NCBI GenBank assembly: GCA_023382715.1 | Contig: JAHDWP010000036.1 | Span: forward strand, 1-32,821 | Source of the DNA: Anaerolineae bacterium | GTDB lineage: Bacteria > Chloroflexota > Anaerolineae > Aggregatilineales > Aggregatilineaceae | Direction of reading: 5' to 3' | Length of the DNA stretch: 32,821 bases | Shown: piece by piece, positions 10,784-18,212 of the stretch | Layout of the letters: each line of letters opens with the position of its first letter | How positions within the stretch are numbered: position 1 is the stretch's first letter | The notes under the pieces: model-generated | Told to the model about the DNA's origin: nothing | The model's database searches: none | What the model saw: only the letters and a program-made list of their open reading frames with translations | Program-made: the position numbers and the translations under genes

Positions 10784-10910
10784 GGTGGGAACAGTTTACC
10801 GCATAGTGGCGGGGGCGGCTGATAGCGTGCTCGTAGGGGCGTATTGATGCGCTCTAGTCATGACCTGGGGCATCTTGCTGTTCGGTTATGCAGGCGGCTT
10901 GAGGCGTTTT

Positions 10911-10942
10911 TGTAGGGGCGGGTTTGCAAACCCGCCCCTACA
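10911..10942. repeat. Perfect 32-bp palindrome TGTAGGGGCGGGTTTG / inverse
   Basis: The left arm TGTAGGGGCGGGTTTG (10911-10926) is followed at once by its exact reverse complement to 10942. A related half element GTAGGGGCGTATTGATGCG begins at 10833, and a relative lies at 24793-24816. It is 55 bases beyond the end of the ABC permease gene, and a GGGCGC palindrome (10946-10966) abuts it. Confidence 0.9.
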
Positions 10943-10945
10943 CAT

Positions 10946-10966
10946 GGGCGCAGCAGAGCAGCGCCC
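10946..10966. repeat. GGGCGCAGCAG palindrome, copy 2
   Basis: The reverse complement of the element at 32768-32788. It abuts the 32-bp palindrome, so two repeat families have landed side by side. Confidence 0.75.
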
Positions 10967-10997
10967 CTATGTGCCGTGCGCGCTATCCTCACCGCCT

Positions 10998-12236
10998 CTA
11001 CTCGTAGCGGAAGCGCAGCAGCCCGAAGGCGAAGAACAGCGCGGCCATGCCCAGCAGCACGCCGAGCATCGGCGCGATGTCGGCCAGCGTCCCGCCGTAG
11101 AACATCATCTCCTGGAAGGCGTCCATGCCCCAGGCGACCGGCGTCAGGTGCCCGACGGCCTTCATGAAGGGCGGCACGATCTCCAGCGGCCACCACGCCC
11201 CGCCCAGCGGGGCGAGCGTCATGCCGAAGAGCATACTCAGGTTGACCGCCTGTGCCGAGGTGCGGGCCACCGTCGCCAGGGCCACGCCCAGCGCGGTCAC
11301 GGCCAGCGTGTAGGTGAGCATGACCAGGACGACGCCCGCCACGTTATCACCCCACTGCACGCCCATCAGCGCCCCGGCCAGCACCAGCACGGCGAAGATG
11401 CTCAGCCCATAGACGTACTGACCCAGGATTTTGCCGGCGAGCGTCTGCCAGCGCGGCACGGGCAGCGTGAACAGGCGTTGCAGCGTGCCCGTCTCGCGCT
11501 CATAGATCAGCAGCGCCGCCCCGTTGAGGGTGAAGATGAGCACGAACATGGTGGCGATGCCCGGCCCGCTCTGGTTGAAGCCGAAGCGCGATACCTGGCT
11601 GGTGGTGCCCTCGGCGCGCACACGCACCGGGCGCTCGTCCCAGGCGGCGTCCACGCGGGCGCGCACCGTCTCGAAAGCGGCAGCACGATCCAGCGGGCCG
11701 AAGGCGCTCTCGGCGGCGTGGGCGGTCAGGTCGGCAATGGCCACCGCCCCACTCAGGCGGCTGACCGCCGCCTCGATCTTCTGCTCGGCCAGCGTCGGCG
11801 CGGTCAGGTCGGCGCTGCTCTTGTAGGTGACGGTCGCCTCCTCCCCGGCGCGCAGCGCGTCGCCGAAGCCCGCCGGGATGCGGATTGTCCCGAAGCTGTC
11901 GGTGTCTTCCAGGCGCTTGTCGGCCACCTGCTCCAGGCGATCCGGTGCGGCGCTGACCGCACAGCCGTCTCCATCGTCTGCGCCCAGGACGCACAGCCGG
12001 AACGAGTCGTCCACCTCCAGCTCGGCGCGCAGCGCAGCGATCAGCGCCCCCGACAGCGCGCTGTTGTCTTCGTCCAGCACGTCTACGGTGATCGTCGCCG
12101 AGTTGGCGCTGCCGCCCATCGCCACGCCCAGCAGCAGCATCATGATCCCCGGCATGAGCAGGCCGAAGAGGAACGTCTCGCGCTGCTTGAGCGAGCGCAG
12201 CAGGTCATAGCGGGCAACCGTCAGGATGGCGCGCAT
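10998..12236 (-). CDS. ABC-2 type exporter permease (second)
   Basis: The 412-residue integral membrane half of an exporter. It has one N-terminal helix (about 17-37, TFLFGLLMPGIMMLLLGVAMG). A long extracytoplasmic insert of about 180 residues follows, then five or so helices from about residue 225 to the end, with the ABC-2 block YERETGTLQRLFTLPVPRWQ. This matches the ABC2_membrane_3 layout seen in linearmycin/bacitracin-type drug exporters. The ATG at 12236 has GGGAG about six bases upstream. Another ATG at 12251 overlaps the previous stop but has no such site. It follows the other permease within 15 bases and probably forms a heterodimer with it. Cargo is unknown. Confidence 0.88.
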   Translation of the reverse strand: MRAILTVARYDLLRSLKQRETFLFGLLMPGIMMLLLGVAMGGSANSATITVDVLDEDNSALSGALIAALRAELEVDDSFRLCVLGADDGDGCAVSAAPDRLEQVADKRLEDTDSFGTIRIPAGFGDALRAGEEATVTYKSSADLTAPTLAEQKIEAAVSRLSGAVAIADLTAHAAESAFGPLDRAAAFETVRARVDAAWDERPVRVRAEGTTSQVSRFGFNQSGPGIATMFVLIFTLNGAALLIYERETGTLQRLFTLPVPRWQTLAGKILGQYVYGLSIFAVLVLAGALMGVQWGDNVAGVVLVMLTYTLAVTALGVALATVARTSAQAVNLSMLFGMTLAPLGGAWWPLEIVPPFMKAVGHLTPVAWGMDAFQEMMFYGGTLADIAPMLGVLLGMAALFFAFGLLRFRYE

Positions 12237-12247
12237 GGTGATCTCCC

Positions 12248-13561
12248 TCATAGTTCCTGGCGGCGGCTGAAGCGCCACAAACTGGCCACGAACAGCACGA
12301 CGCCGATCACCGCCAGCGCCAGCAGATGGGTGCTGACGCCCGCCAGCGCCGCTTCGCCGGTCGCCACGTCGTAGAAGCCGCGAATGCCCCAATAGTTGAG
12401 GGTGAGCTTGGGCAGCCAGCTCAGCACGCCCGGCAGGTTTTCGATGGGGACGAACGAGCCGCCGAGCATCCCCAGCACCAGGGCGGCGATGCTGCTGTAG
12501 GTGTTGGCCTGCTCGGCAGTCCTGGATAGCGCGGCGATGAGCAGGCCCAGGCTCGTCGCCGCGAAGACGACAGCCAGCACCAGCAGCGCAATGGCCAGCC
12601 CGTCCGTGCCCCATAAGCTGTTCTGGCGGCCCATCAGCCGGGCGACGAGCGTCGTCGCGACGATGAGCAGGATCATCTGGGCCAGGCCGGTCCCGTACAT
12701 GCCCAGCAGCTTGCCGCCCATGAAGGCCCAGCGCGGCGTCGGCGTGGTCAGGATGCGCTGCAGCGTCCAGCGCTCCCTCTCAAGGCGGATGGCCGTCGCA
12801 CTCGCGCCCATGGCGAACGTCATGAACAGGATAGCCATCGAGGGGGCGAAGTACTGCAGGGCGTCGAAAGAGCGCGTCTTGCCCTGCAAATCAACCTGCT
12901 CCAGCCGGATCGGGGCGGCGGCGGCGATAGACGTGGCGGCGGCGCCCAGCTCGGCGGCGGCGCTGGCGATGGCCGCCTCGTCCGCGCCCACCGTCGCGCC
13001 GATCTCCGCCAGGGCCGCCGGGCCGAGGCGCTGGGCCAGGATGACGCTGTTCATGCCGTTGGTGATAGCGCTGACGATGCTGCGCACCACGCTGGGGCCG
13101 ATGCTGCGCCCGCTGTCGTACAGGATGTCAACGGTGCCGGGGGCGTCCCCGCTCAGGGCGTTGGCGGTGAAGTCCGCGCCGCCGATGGTGATCAGCGCGG
13201 CCAGGTCGCCGTCGGCAATCTCCTCGCGGGCGCGGTCGGCGTCGGCATAGGCCGTGCCGTCCGTCAGGTCGTGGATGGCGGCAAACGGCTCGTCCTGGGC
13301 GGGATCGCCGCTAGGCACGAAGGCCCGCTCCAGCGTCTCGCCCAGACTCAGCGTCTCGCCGCCAGGCAGGGTGACGCCCTGATCCTGATTGACGACGGCG
13401 ACGGGCACGGGATCAATGCTCACGTCACCGCCCGTCCCGAAGGCCAGGCCGACGATGGCGCTGAGCACGATGGGCAGCGCCACCAGGTAGGCAACGGCGT
13501 CGCGGTCTTTGAACGTCGTGGTGATGTCTTTCCAGGCGATGGCGATGATCTTGTGGTGCAT
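12248..13561 (-). CDS. ABC-2 type exporter permease (first)
   Basis: The 437-residue membrane protein has the same plan as the gene after it. An N-terminal helix (VAYLVALPIVLSAIVGLAFG) comes first, then an extracytoplasmic domain of about 190 residues starting at DVSIDPVPVAVVNQDQG. A C-terminal set of helices follows, with ERERWTLQRILTTPTPRWAF as the ABC-2 signature region. The ATG at 13561 is preceded by AGGGGGCGG and lies 10 bases after the ATPase stop. The two permeases are clearly related but divergent, which suggests an asymmetric channel. Transport of a lipid-like or antibiotic-like compound is the usual job of this family; that is inference. Confidence 0.88.
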   Translation of the reverse strand: MHHKIIAIAWKDITTTFKDRDAVAYLVALPIVLSAIVGLAFGTGGDVSIDPVPVAVVNQDQGVTLPGGETLSLGETLERAFVPSGDPAQDEPFAAIHDLTDGTAYADADRAREEIADGDLAALITIGGADFTANALSGDAPGTVDILYDSGRSIGPSVVRSIVSAITNGMNSVILAQRLGPAALAEIGATVGADEAAIASAAAELGAAATSIAAAAPIRLEQVDLQGKTRSFDALQYFAPSMAILFMTFAMGASATAIRLERERWTLQRILTTPTPRWAFMGGKLLGMYGTGLAQMILLIVATTLVARLMGRQNSLWGTDGLAIALLVLAVVFAATSLGLLIAALSRTAEQANTYSSIAALVLGMLGGSFVPIENLPGVLSWLPKLTLNYWGIRGFYDVATGEAALAGVSTHLLALAVIGVVLFVASLWRFSRRQEL

Positions 13562-13571
13562 GGCCGCCCCC

Positions 13572-14540
13572 TCAGTCGCGCAGGCCGCGCCCGGTCAGGT
13601 GCAGGAAGACGGCTTCCAGCGTTGGCTCGCGCACCTCGACCGCTTGCAGGCTCAGCCCGGCCTCGTTGATCAGGCGGATCGCGTCGGGCAGGGCGCGCCG
13701 CCCTTCGTCGGCCAGGACGTGCAGCTCGCCGTCTTCGCCGTCCGCGCGCACGCAGGCGCTCACGCCGGGCAGCCTGCCCAGGGCGCTCACCAGCTCCGGC
13801 GTGGCGTCCGGTACCTTGAGCGCCAGCGTGTCCTGCTCGCCGACGGTGCGCGTCAACTCGTCCTGCGTGCCCAGGGCGATGATCTGCCCGTGATCAATGA
13901 TGCCGACACGGTGCGAAAGCTCTTGGGCCTCTTCCATGTAGTGCGTCGTATAGAGCACGGTGATGCCCTCGGCGTTGAGCGCCTTCACCGCGTCCAGGAT
14001 ATTGCGCCGCGACTGCGGGTCAATGGCGACGGTCGGCTCGTCGAGGAAGAGAACCTGCGGGCGGTGCAGCAGGCCGATGCCGATGTTGACGCGGCGCTTC
14101 ATCCCGCCGCTGTACTGCTCGATCGGGTCGTCGGCGCGGTCGGTCAATTCGGTGAACTCCAGCACTTCACCGATACGCCGCTTCAGTTCGCGCCCGCCCA
14201 GGCCGTACATCTTGCCGAAGAAAGCCAGGTTCTGGCGGGCGGACAGGGTGGGATAGAGCGCCAGCTCCTGCGGCACGACGCCGATCAGCCTGCGCACGGC
14301 CAGCGACTCGCGAGTGACGGAGTGCCCGCCGACGATCACATCGCCGGCGGTGGGCGCCAGCAGGCCGCTGATCATGCCGATGGTCGTCGTCTTGCCTGCG
14401 CCGTTCGGGCCGAGCAGACTGAAAATCTCGCCCTGCATGATGCTGAAACTCACATCCTTGACGGCGATCACGCCGTCGGGTGGGTTGAATTGCTTGCCCA
14501 GCCCGCGCAACTCGATGATGGGGGTTGTAGTTGGGGTCAT
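13572..14540 (-). CDS. ABC exporter ATP-binding protein
   Basis: The 322-residue ATPase energises the two permeases downstream. Walker A is GPNGAGKTT at residues 44-52, followed by the Q-loop VVPQELALYPTLSA, signature YSGGMKRRVNIG, Walker B VLFLDEPT and switch histidine in TTHYMEEA. The D-loop region reads TVAIDPQSRR where relatives usually have TxGLDP. A C-terminal extension of about 90 residues (from LALKVPDATPEL) resembles the tail of DrrA-type drug-export ATPases. I chose ATG 14540 (MTPTTTPIIELRG), where homology begins. Upstream in-frame codons to 14663 look non-coding, though the ribosome site is weak. A promoter lies at 14693-14721. Confidence 0.93.
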   Translation of the reverse strand: MTPTTTPIIELRGLGKQFNPPDGVIAVKDVSFSIMQGEIFSLLGPNGAGKTTTIGMISGLLAPTAGDVIVGGHSVTRESLAVRRLIGVVPQELALYPTLSARQNLAFFGKMYGLGGRELKRRIGEVLEFTELTDRADDPIEQYSGGMKRRVNIGIGLLHRPQVLFLDEPTVAIDPQSRRNILDAVKALNAEGITVLYTTHYMEEAQELSHRVGIIDHGQIIALGTQDELTRTVGEQDTLALKVPDATPELVSALGRLPGVSACVRADGEDGELHVLADEGRRALPDAIRLINEAGLSLQAVEVREPTLEAVFLHLTGRGLRD

Positions 14541-14692
14541 GGGAGTTTCTGCCCTCTGGCAACTCTTGATGGATGATCGGCAGCCGGGACGCGCTGTGCG
14601 CTCGCCTCCCGACAATGCCCGACTCGTGGCGGCTCGGATTAGGAGCGCATCACCTCTATACACTAATAGGAGCCGGGCGGTTACGCGAGGTA

Positions 14693-14721
14693 AGTATAGT
14701 GAGGGTGAATAGATGGCGCAA
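14693..14721 (-). promoter_or_regulatory. Promoter for ABC exporter operon
   Basis: On the minus strand TTGCGC (14716-14721) and TATACT (14693-14698) are 17 bases apart, pointing at the ATPase gene with a leader of about 145 bases. I see no other structure in that leader. Confidence 0.6.
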
Positions 14722-14746
14722 ACCAGGGCCAGACCCAGCGGCGGGG

Positions 14747-14805
14747 CGATTTACCTCACCCTTCAGTCCCCTCTCCAGCCCGGCTGAAGGAGGAGATCGA
14801 GGGAG
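14747..14805. repeat. C-tract/G-tract intergenic repeat fragment
   Basis: TTTACCTCACCCTTCAGTCC is followed by CCTCTCCAGCCCGGCTGAAG and a G-rich run, matching the general form of the repeats at 1740-1865 and 19958-20072. The rest of the gap 14541-14841 holds only the promoter noted above. Confidence 0.5.
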
Positions 14806-14841
14806 GAGCATAGACGGGGCGGGCGGAGAGGCCCCTGCCGC

Positions 14842-16314
14842 CTACTCAACCTTCTCCACGTCCCATACGCCGGTGCGCAGGAAGTGGTCAATCGAGCGCG
14901 CCGCTTTGCGCCCGTGCCCCATCGCCAGGATGACCGTCGCCGCGCCGATGGCGATGTCGCCGCCAGCGAACACGCCGCGCTTGGAGGTGCGCATCGTCTC
15001 CAGGTTGGTCTTGACCGTGCCGTGCCGCGCGTCCACGTCCAGCCCGGCGGTCGTCTTGGGCACCAGCGGGTTGGGGCCGTTGCCGATGGCGACGACGACC
15101 GTATCCACGTCAATAGTGAACTGCGAGCCTTCGACCGGCACCGGGCGGCGACGCCCGGAGGCGTCTGGCTCGCCCAGCTCCATGCGGATGCACTCCACCT
15201 GGCAGACGCGCCCGCACTCGTCGCCGATGTAGCGCACCGGGTTGTGCAGCAGCTTGAAGACGATGCCCTCTTCCCTGGCGTGGTGAATTTCCTCGATGCG
15301 GGCGGGCATCTCCGCTTCGGAGCGGCGATAGATCAGGTAGACTTCCTTGGCGCCGAGACGAGCCGCCGTGCGCGCCACGTCCATGGCCACGTTGCCGCCG
15401 CCGATCACGGCCACCCGCTCGCTGGCGGCGATGGGCGTGTCACTGTAAGGGAACTCGTAGGCGCGCATCAGGTTGCAGCGCGTCAGGTACTCGTTGGCCG
15501 AATACACGCCGTTGAGGTTCTCGCCGGGCAGGTTCATGAACCAGGGCAGCCCCGCCCCGGTGCCCAGAAAGACCGCGTCGTGGCGCTCCAACAGCTCGTC
15601 CACCGTCTCGATCTGGCCGATGACGTAGTTGTACTCAATCTGCACGCCCATGCGCTGGACGACTTCCACCTCGGCGCTGACGATGGACTTGGGCAGGCGG
15701 AACTCCGGGATGCCGTACATCAGCACGCCGCCGGGGGCGTGCAGCGCCTCGTAGATGGTCACCTCGTGCCCCAGGCGGCGCAGGTCAATGGCCGCGGTCA
15801 GCCCGGCGGGGCCGCTGCCCACCACGCCGACGCTCTTGCCGGTGGGCGCGCCGGTGGGCGGCGGCTCGACCAGGCCGTGCTCGCGCTCCCAGTCGGCGAC
15901 GAAGCGCTCCAGGCGGCCAATGGCCACCGGATCGCCCCGCTTGCCCACGACGCACAGCGCCTCGCACTGCGCTTCCTGCGGGCAGACGCGCCCGCAGATG
16001 GCCGGGAGCATGTTCGTCTCCTTGACTTTGCGCACAGCGCCCTCGAAATCGCCCTGGACGATGAGCGCGACAAAGCCGGGGATGTCAATCCCGACCGGGC
16101 AGCCTTCGACGCAGGCGGGCTTCTTGCAGGCCAGACAGCGGTTCGCCTCCACGATGGCCGTCATAGCGGGCAGCCCGTGAGGGACTTCGCGGAAGTTGGC
16201 ACGGCGCACGTCGGGCGCCTGCTCTGGCATCTGCTGGCGCGGGATCTGCATCCGCTCTTTTGGCTTGAGGGAGCGCAGTCGCTCGATCTCGTGGGGGTCC
16301 AGTTGGTCGCTCAT
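14842..16314 (-). CDS. nfnB: NADH-dependent ferredoxin:NADP+ oxidoreductase, large subunit
   Basis: NfnB pairs with NfnA to reduce two NADP+ with NADH and reduced ferredoxin by flavin-based bifurcation, in the cytoplasm. The 490-residue protein has an N-terminal cluster domain with Cys60, 63, 68, 72 and Cys107, 111, 117, 121. A FAD-binding VGSGPAGL at 165-172 and a second Rossmann site VIGGGNVAMD at 303-312 follow. This is also the architecture of GltD, the glutamate synthase small subunit. The adjacent NfnA gene and the absence of gltB decide for NfnB. The start is ATG 16314 with AAGG eight bases upstream; a GTG at 16320 is possible. It begins 40 bases after nfnA. Confidence 0.92.
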   Translation of the reverse strand: MSDQLDPHEIERLRSLKPKERMQIPRQQMPEQAPDVRRANFREVPHGLPAMTAIVEANRCLACKKPACVEGCPVGIDIPGFVALIVQGDFEGAVRKVKETNMLPAICGRVCPQEAQCEALCVVGKRGDPVAIGRLERFVADWEREHGLVEPPPTGAPTGKSVGVVGSGPAGLTAAIDLRRLGHEVTIYEALHAPGGVLMYGIPEFRLPKSIVSAEVEVVQRMGVQIEYNYVIGQIETVDELLERHDAVFLGTGAGLPWFMNLPGENLNGVYSANEYLTRCNLMRAYEFPYSDTPIAASERVAVIGGGNVAMDVARTAARLGAKEVYLIYRRSEAEMPARIEEIHHAREEGIVFKLLHNPVRYIGDECGRVCQVECIRMELGEPDASGRRRPVPVEGSQFTIDVDTVVVAIGNGPNPLVPKTTAGLDVDARHGTVKTNLETMRTSKRGVFAGGDIAIGAATVILAMGHGRKAARSIDHFLRTGVWDVEKVE

Positions 16315-16354
16315 CCACACTACCTTGTCAGCCCTTTTGCCGACGCTGAGATCA

Positions 16355-17215
16355 TCATGAGGGGGTGGCCTGGGCCAGGGACTCGGCCTGGCAGCGCTCT
16401 TGCATCTGCTGATAGGCGAGCTGTTCCTGTTCCTTGTAGAACGCCTGGCGCTTGATCAGCTCGTCGAAATCCACCAGGTGCCCGTCGAAGTCCGGCCCAT
16501 CCACACAGGCGAACTTCATCTCGCTGCCCACCGTCACCCGGCAGCCGCCGCACATGCCCGTGCCGTCCACCATGATCGGGTTGAGGCTGACCATTGTGGG
16601 AATGCCGTGCTCTTTGGTCAGCAGGCTGACGTACTTCATCATCGGCACCGGGCCGACGGCGAAGACGAAATCGGGCTTGCCGCGCTGAGCGATGAGATCG
16701 GCCAGGGCGTGGGTGACGAATCCCTGCAGGCCGCAGGTGCCGTCGTCGGTGCATACGATCACCTCGTCCGAGGCGCGGCGCATCTCCTCTTCCATGATCA
16801 GCAGCGCTTGAGTGCGCGCGCCGAGGATGGAGATCACCGTGTTGCCCGCCGCCTTGAGCGCCTGGGCGATAGGGTGCGCCGGGGCGATGCCGATCCCGCC
16901 GCCGATGACCACCGCAGTGCCCCGCCGTTCAATATGCGTGGGCGCGCCAAGAGGGCCGACCACGTCGCGCAGGCTGTCGCCGGGCTTCAGCGTCGCCATC
17001 TGCGCCGTGCTCTTGCCCACCGCCTGGACGACGAGAGTGATCGTGCCGCGCGCGGGGTCGGCGTCGGCGATGGTCAGCGGGATGCGCTCGCCGTGCTCGT
17101 CAACGCGCACGATCACGAACTGCCCGGCCTTGCGTCGCTGCGCGATCTTGGGGGCAGCGATCACATAGCGATTGACGCTCTCGGCGATCACCGTGTTTTC
17201 CAGTATCTCATTCAC
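16355..17215 (-). CDS. nfnA: NADH-dependent ferredoxin:NADP+ oxidoreductase, small subunit
   Basis: NfnA is the FAD and [2Fe-2S] subunit that accepts NADH electrons. It is 286 residues. The flavin domain (AGQFVIVRVDEHGERIPLTI) is at about 30-49, and the nucleotide-binding VVIGGGIGIAPAHP at 102-115. The cluster ligands are Asp217 with Cys222, Cys225 and Cys237 (VDGTGMCGGCR ... ACVDGPDFDG); an aspartate ligand is characteristic of this subunit. The family is also annotated as sulfide dehydrogenase subunit beta. The start is a GTG with GGAG eight bases upstream. The 195-base gap to the tRNA terminator is relatively AT-rich and probably holds the promoter, though I cannot name its boxes with confidence. 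Confidence 0.93.
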   Translation of the reverse strand: MNEILENTVIAESVNRYVIAAPKIAQRRKAGQFVIVRVDEHGERIPLTIADADPARGTITLVVQAVGKSTAQMATLKPGDSLRDVVGPLGAPTHIERRGTAVVIGGGIGIAPAHPIAQALKAAGNTVISILGARTQALLIMEEEMRRASDEVIVCTDDGTCGLQGFVTHALADLIAQRGKPDFVFAVGPVPMMKYVSLLTKEHGIPTMVSLNPIMVDGTGMCGGCRVTVGSEMKFACVDGPDFDGHLVDFDELIKRQAFYKEQEQLAYQQMQERCQAESLAQATPS

Positions 17216-17410
17216 CTGTTTTGCTCCGTGTTCGGCCTGTGCCCAACGACAGCGGGCTGCTGAGAGAGCGCCGGCAGCGTGTTCCCTTCATCATACTACG
17301 GGGTTGCGCCGGACGGGACTAGTTCAAAAATAACCCTTCTGCGACGATTAATATCACCCTCATGACAAAATCTAACAGCAGGGTGCGAGGGTGTTTGCCC
17401 CGCGCCGATC

Positions 17411-17436
17411 AAAAAACCTGCCGAGGACGACAGGTT
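17411..17436 (-). terminator. Intrinsic terminator of tRNA-Gln
   Basis: On the minus strand AACCTG and CAGGTT (17431-17436 and 17415-17420) form a stem with a CGTCCTCG-like loop. It is followed by a run of six T (17416-17411). Confidence 0.85.
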
Positions 17437-17447
17437 GTAGAGCAGGC

Positions 17448-17520
17448 TGGGGAGGCTGGATTCGAACCAGCGAATGGCGGCTCCAAAGGCCGCTGCCTTA
17501 GGCCCCTTGGCTACTCCCCA
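17448..17520 (-). tRNA. tRNA-Gln (UUG)
   Basis: The minus strand starts TGGGGAG and ends CTCCCCA, a seven-pair acceptor stem with the U1-A72 pair typical of tRNA-Gln. The anticodon arm is GCGGC-CTTTGGA-GCCGC, giving anticodon TTG. The T arm is GCTGG-TTCGAAT-CCAGC. CCA is not encoded (the next bases are GCC), so a CCA-adding enzyme is needed. With gatA in the same window, charging through Glu-tRNA(Gln) is likely. Confidence 0.96.
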
Positions 17521-17530
17521 CTGGCGGGCC

Positions 17531-17536
17531 ATTATA
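17531..17536 (-). promoter_or_regulatory. -10 box of tRNA-Gln promoter
   Basis: TATAAT on the minus strand lies 10 bases above the tRNA 5' end. A possible -35 (TGTCCG) stands 17 bases further up but is poor. Confidence 0.65.
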
Positions 17537-17569
17537 GCACAGCCGCACGCCGCCGGACAGGGCAAATGA

Positions 17570-17597
17570 GATTGCGGATTGCGGATTGCGGATTGGA
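17570..17597. repeat. Tandem 7-mer GATTGCG, 3.5 copies
   Basis: GATTGCG occurs three times in perfect register (17570, 17577, 17584) and is followed by GATTGGA. It is non-coding and lies in the 251-base gap before the MaoC gene. Confidence 0.85.
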
Positions 17598-17654
17598 AAA
17601 TCCTCGTTGCACACGGAGGGCGGAGGGAGGCTGTCAGATCCCCCCGCGGCTCTT

Positions 17655-17686
17655 CTCCGCGCCCTCTGCGCCTCTGCGGTTCAAGG
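17655..17686. repeat. CTCCGCGCCCTCTGCGCCTC element
   Basis: CTCCGCGCCCTCTGCGCCTC followed by TGCGGTTCAAGG resembles a short dispersed intergenic sequence I associate with many environmental genomes. That recollection is not tested here. It is imperfectly repetitive (CTCTGCG, CCTCTGCGG). Confidence 0.5.
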
Positions 17687-17771
17687 TATCGCCCCCTGGG
17701 GGCCGTTTGCCCGCTGGGGCTGCGCGCGCTATCCTGAGCGCAGTGTCCACCCAGCCAGGGAGCGATCCCCC

Positions 17772-18188
17772 ATGCCACCGACCATCGGCGCCAGCGCCAG
17801 CCGCACCAAGACCTTCAGCGACGAGGACGTGCGCGCCTTCGCGCACATCTCCACAGACGCCAACCCCGTCCACCTGGACGACTCCTACGCGGCCACGACA
17901 CGCTTTGGGCGGCGCATCGTGCACGGGATGCTGACCGCCGGCCTGATCTCCGCCGTGCTGGGCAACGATCTGCCCGGCCCCGGCACGATCTACCTGAGCC
18001 AGTCGCTCCAGTTCAAAGCGCCGGTCTACGTGGGCGACACGGTGACGGCCACTGTCGAAGTGACGGCCATCCGCGAGGGACGAGGGATCGTCACGCTGGC
18101 GACGACCTGCACCAGGCAGGACGGCACAGTGGTCATCACCGGCGAGGCGCTGGCGCTTGTCCCGGCGGAGAGCGGCCCCTCGTCCTGA
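17772..18188 (+). CDS. MaoC-like (R)-specific enoyl-CoA hydratase
   Basis: The 138-residue single hot-dog protein has the hydratase-2 motif. Asp29 and His34 in STDANPVHLDD are spaced as the catalytic pair of PhaJ, and FGRRIVHGML follows. The family adds water to trans-2-enoyl-CoA to give (R)-3-hydroxyacyl-CoA, for beta-oxidation, PHA precursors or fatty-acid routes. No PHA gene is in view, so I leave the symbol blank. The ATG at 17772 has GGGAG nine bases upstream; the longer frame back to 17586 crosses repeats and is unlikely. It converges with the mutase-like gene and stands alone. Confidence 0.9.
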   Translation: MPPTIGASASRTKTFSDEDVRAFAHISTDANPVHLDDSYAATTRFGRRIVHGMLTAGLISAVLGNDLPGPGTIYLSQSLQFKAPVYVGDTVTATVEVTAIREGRGIVTLATTCTRQDGTVVITGEALALVPAESGPSS

Positions 18189-18212
18189 TCGCTCCCCCGC
18201 CCTGTGCCCGGC

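Noticed and set aside
14842-16314. Glutamate synthase small subunit (gltD)
   Set aside because: The architecture is shared, but the adjacent gene is NfnA and no gltB is present.
14884-16455. A 523-codon plus-strand frame opposite nfnB
   Set aside because: It lies antisense to a clear NfnB with all cluster cysteines; its composition is that of a shadow frame.
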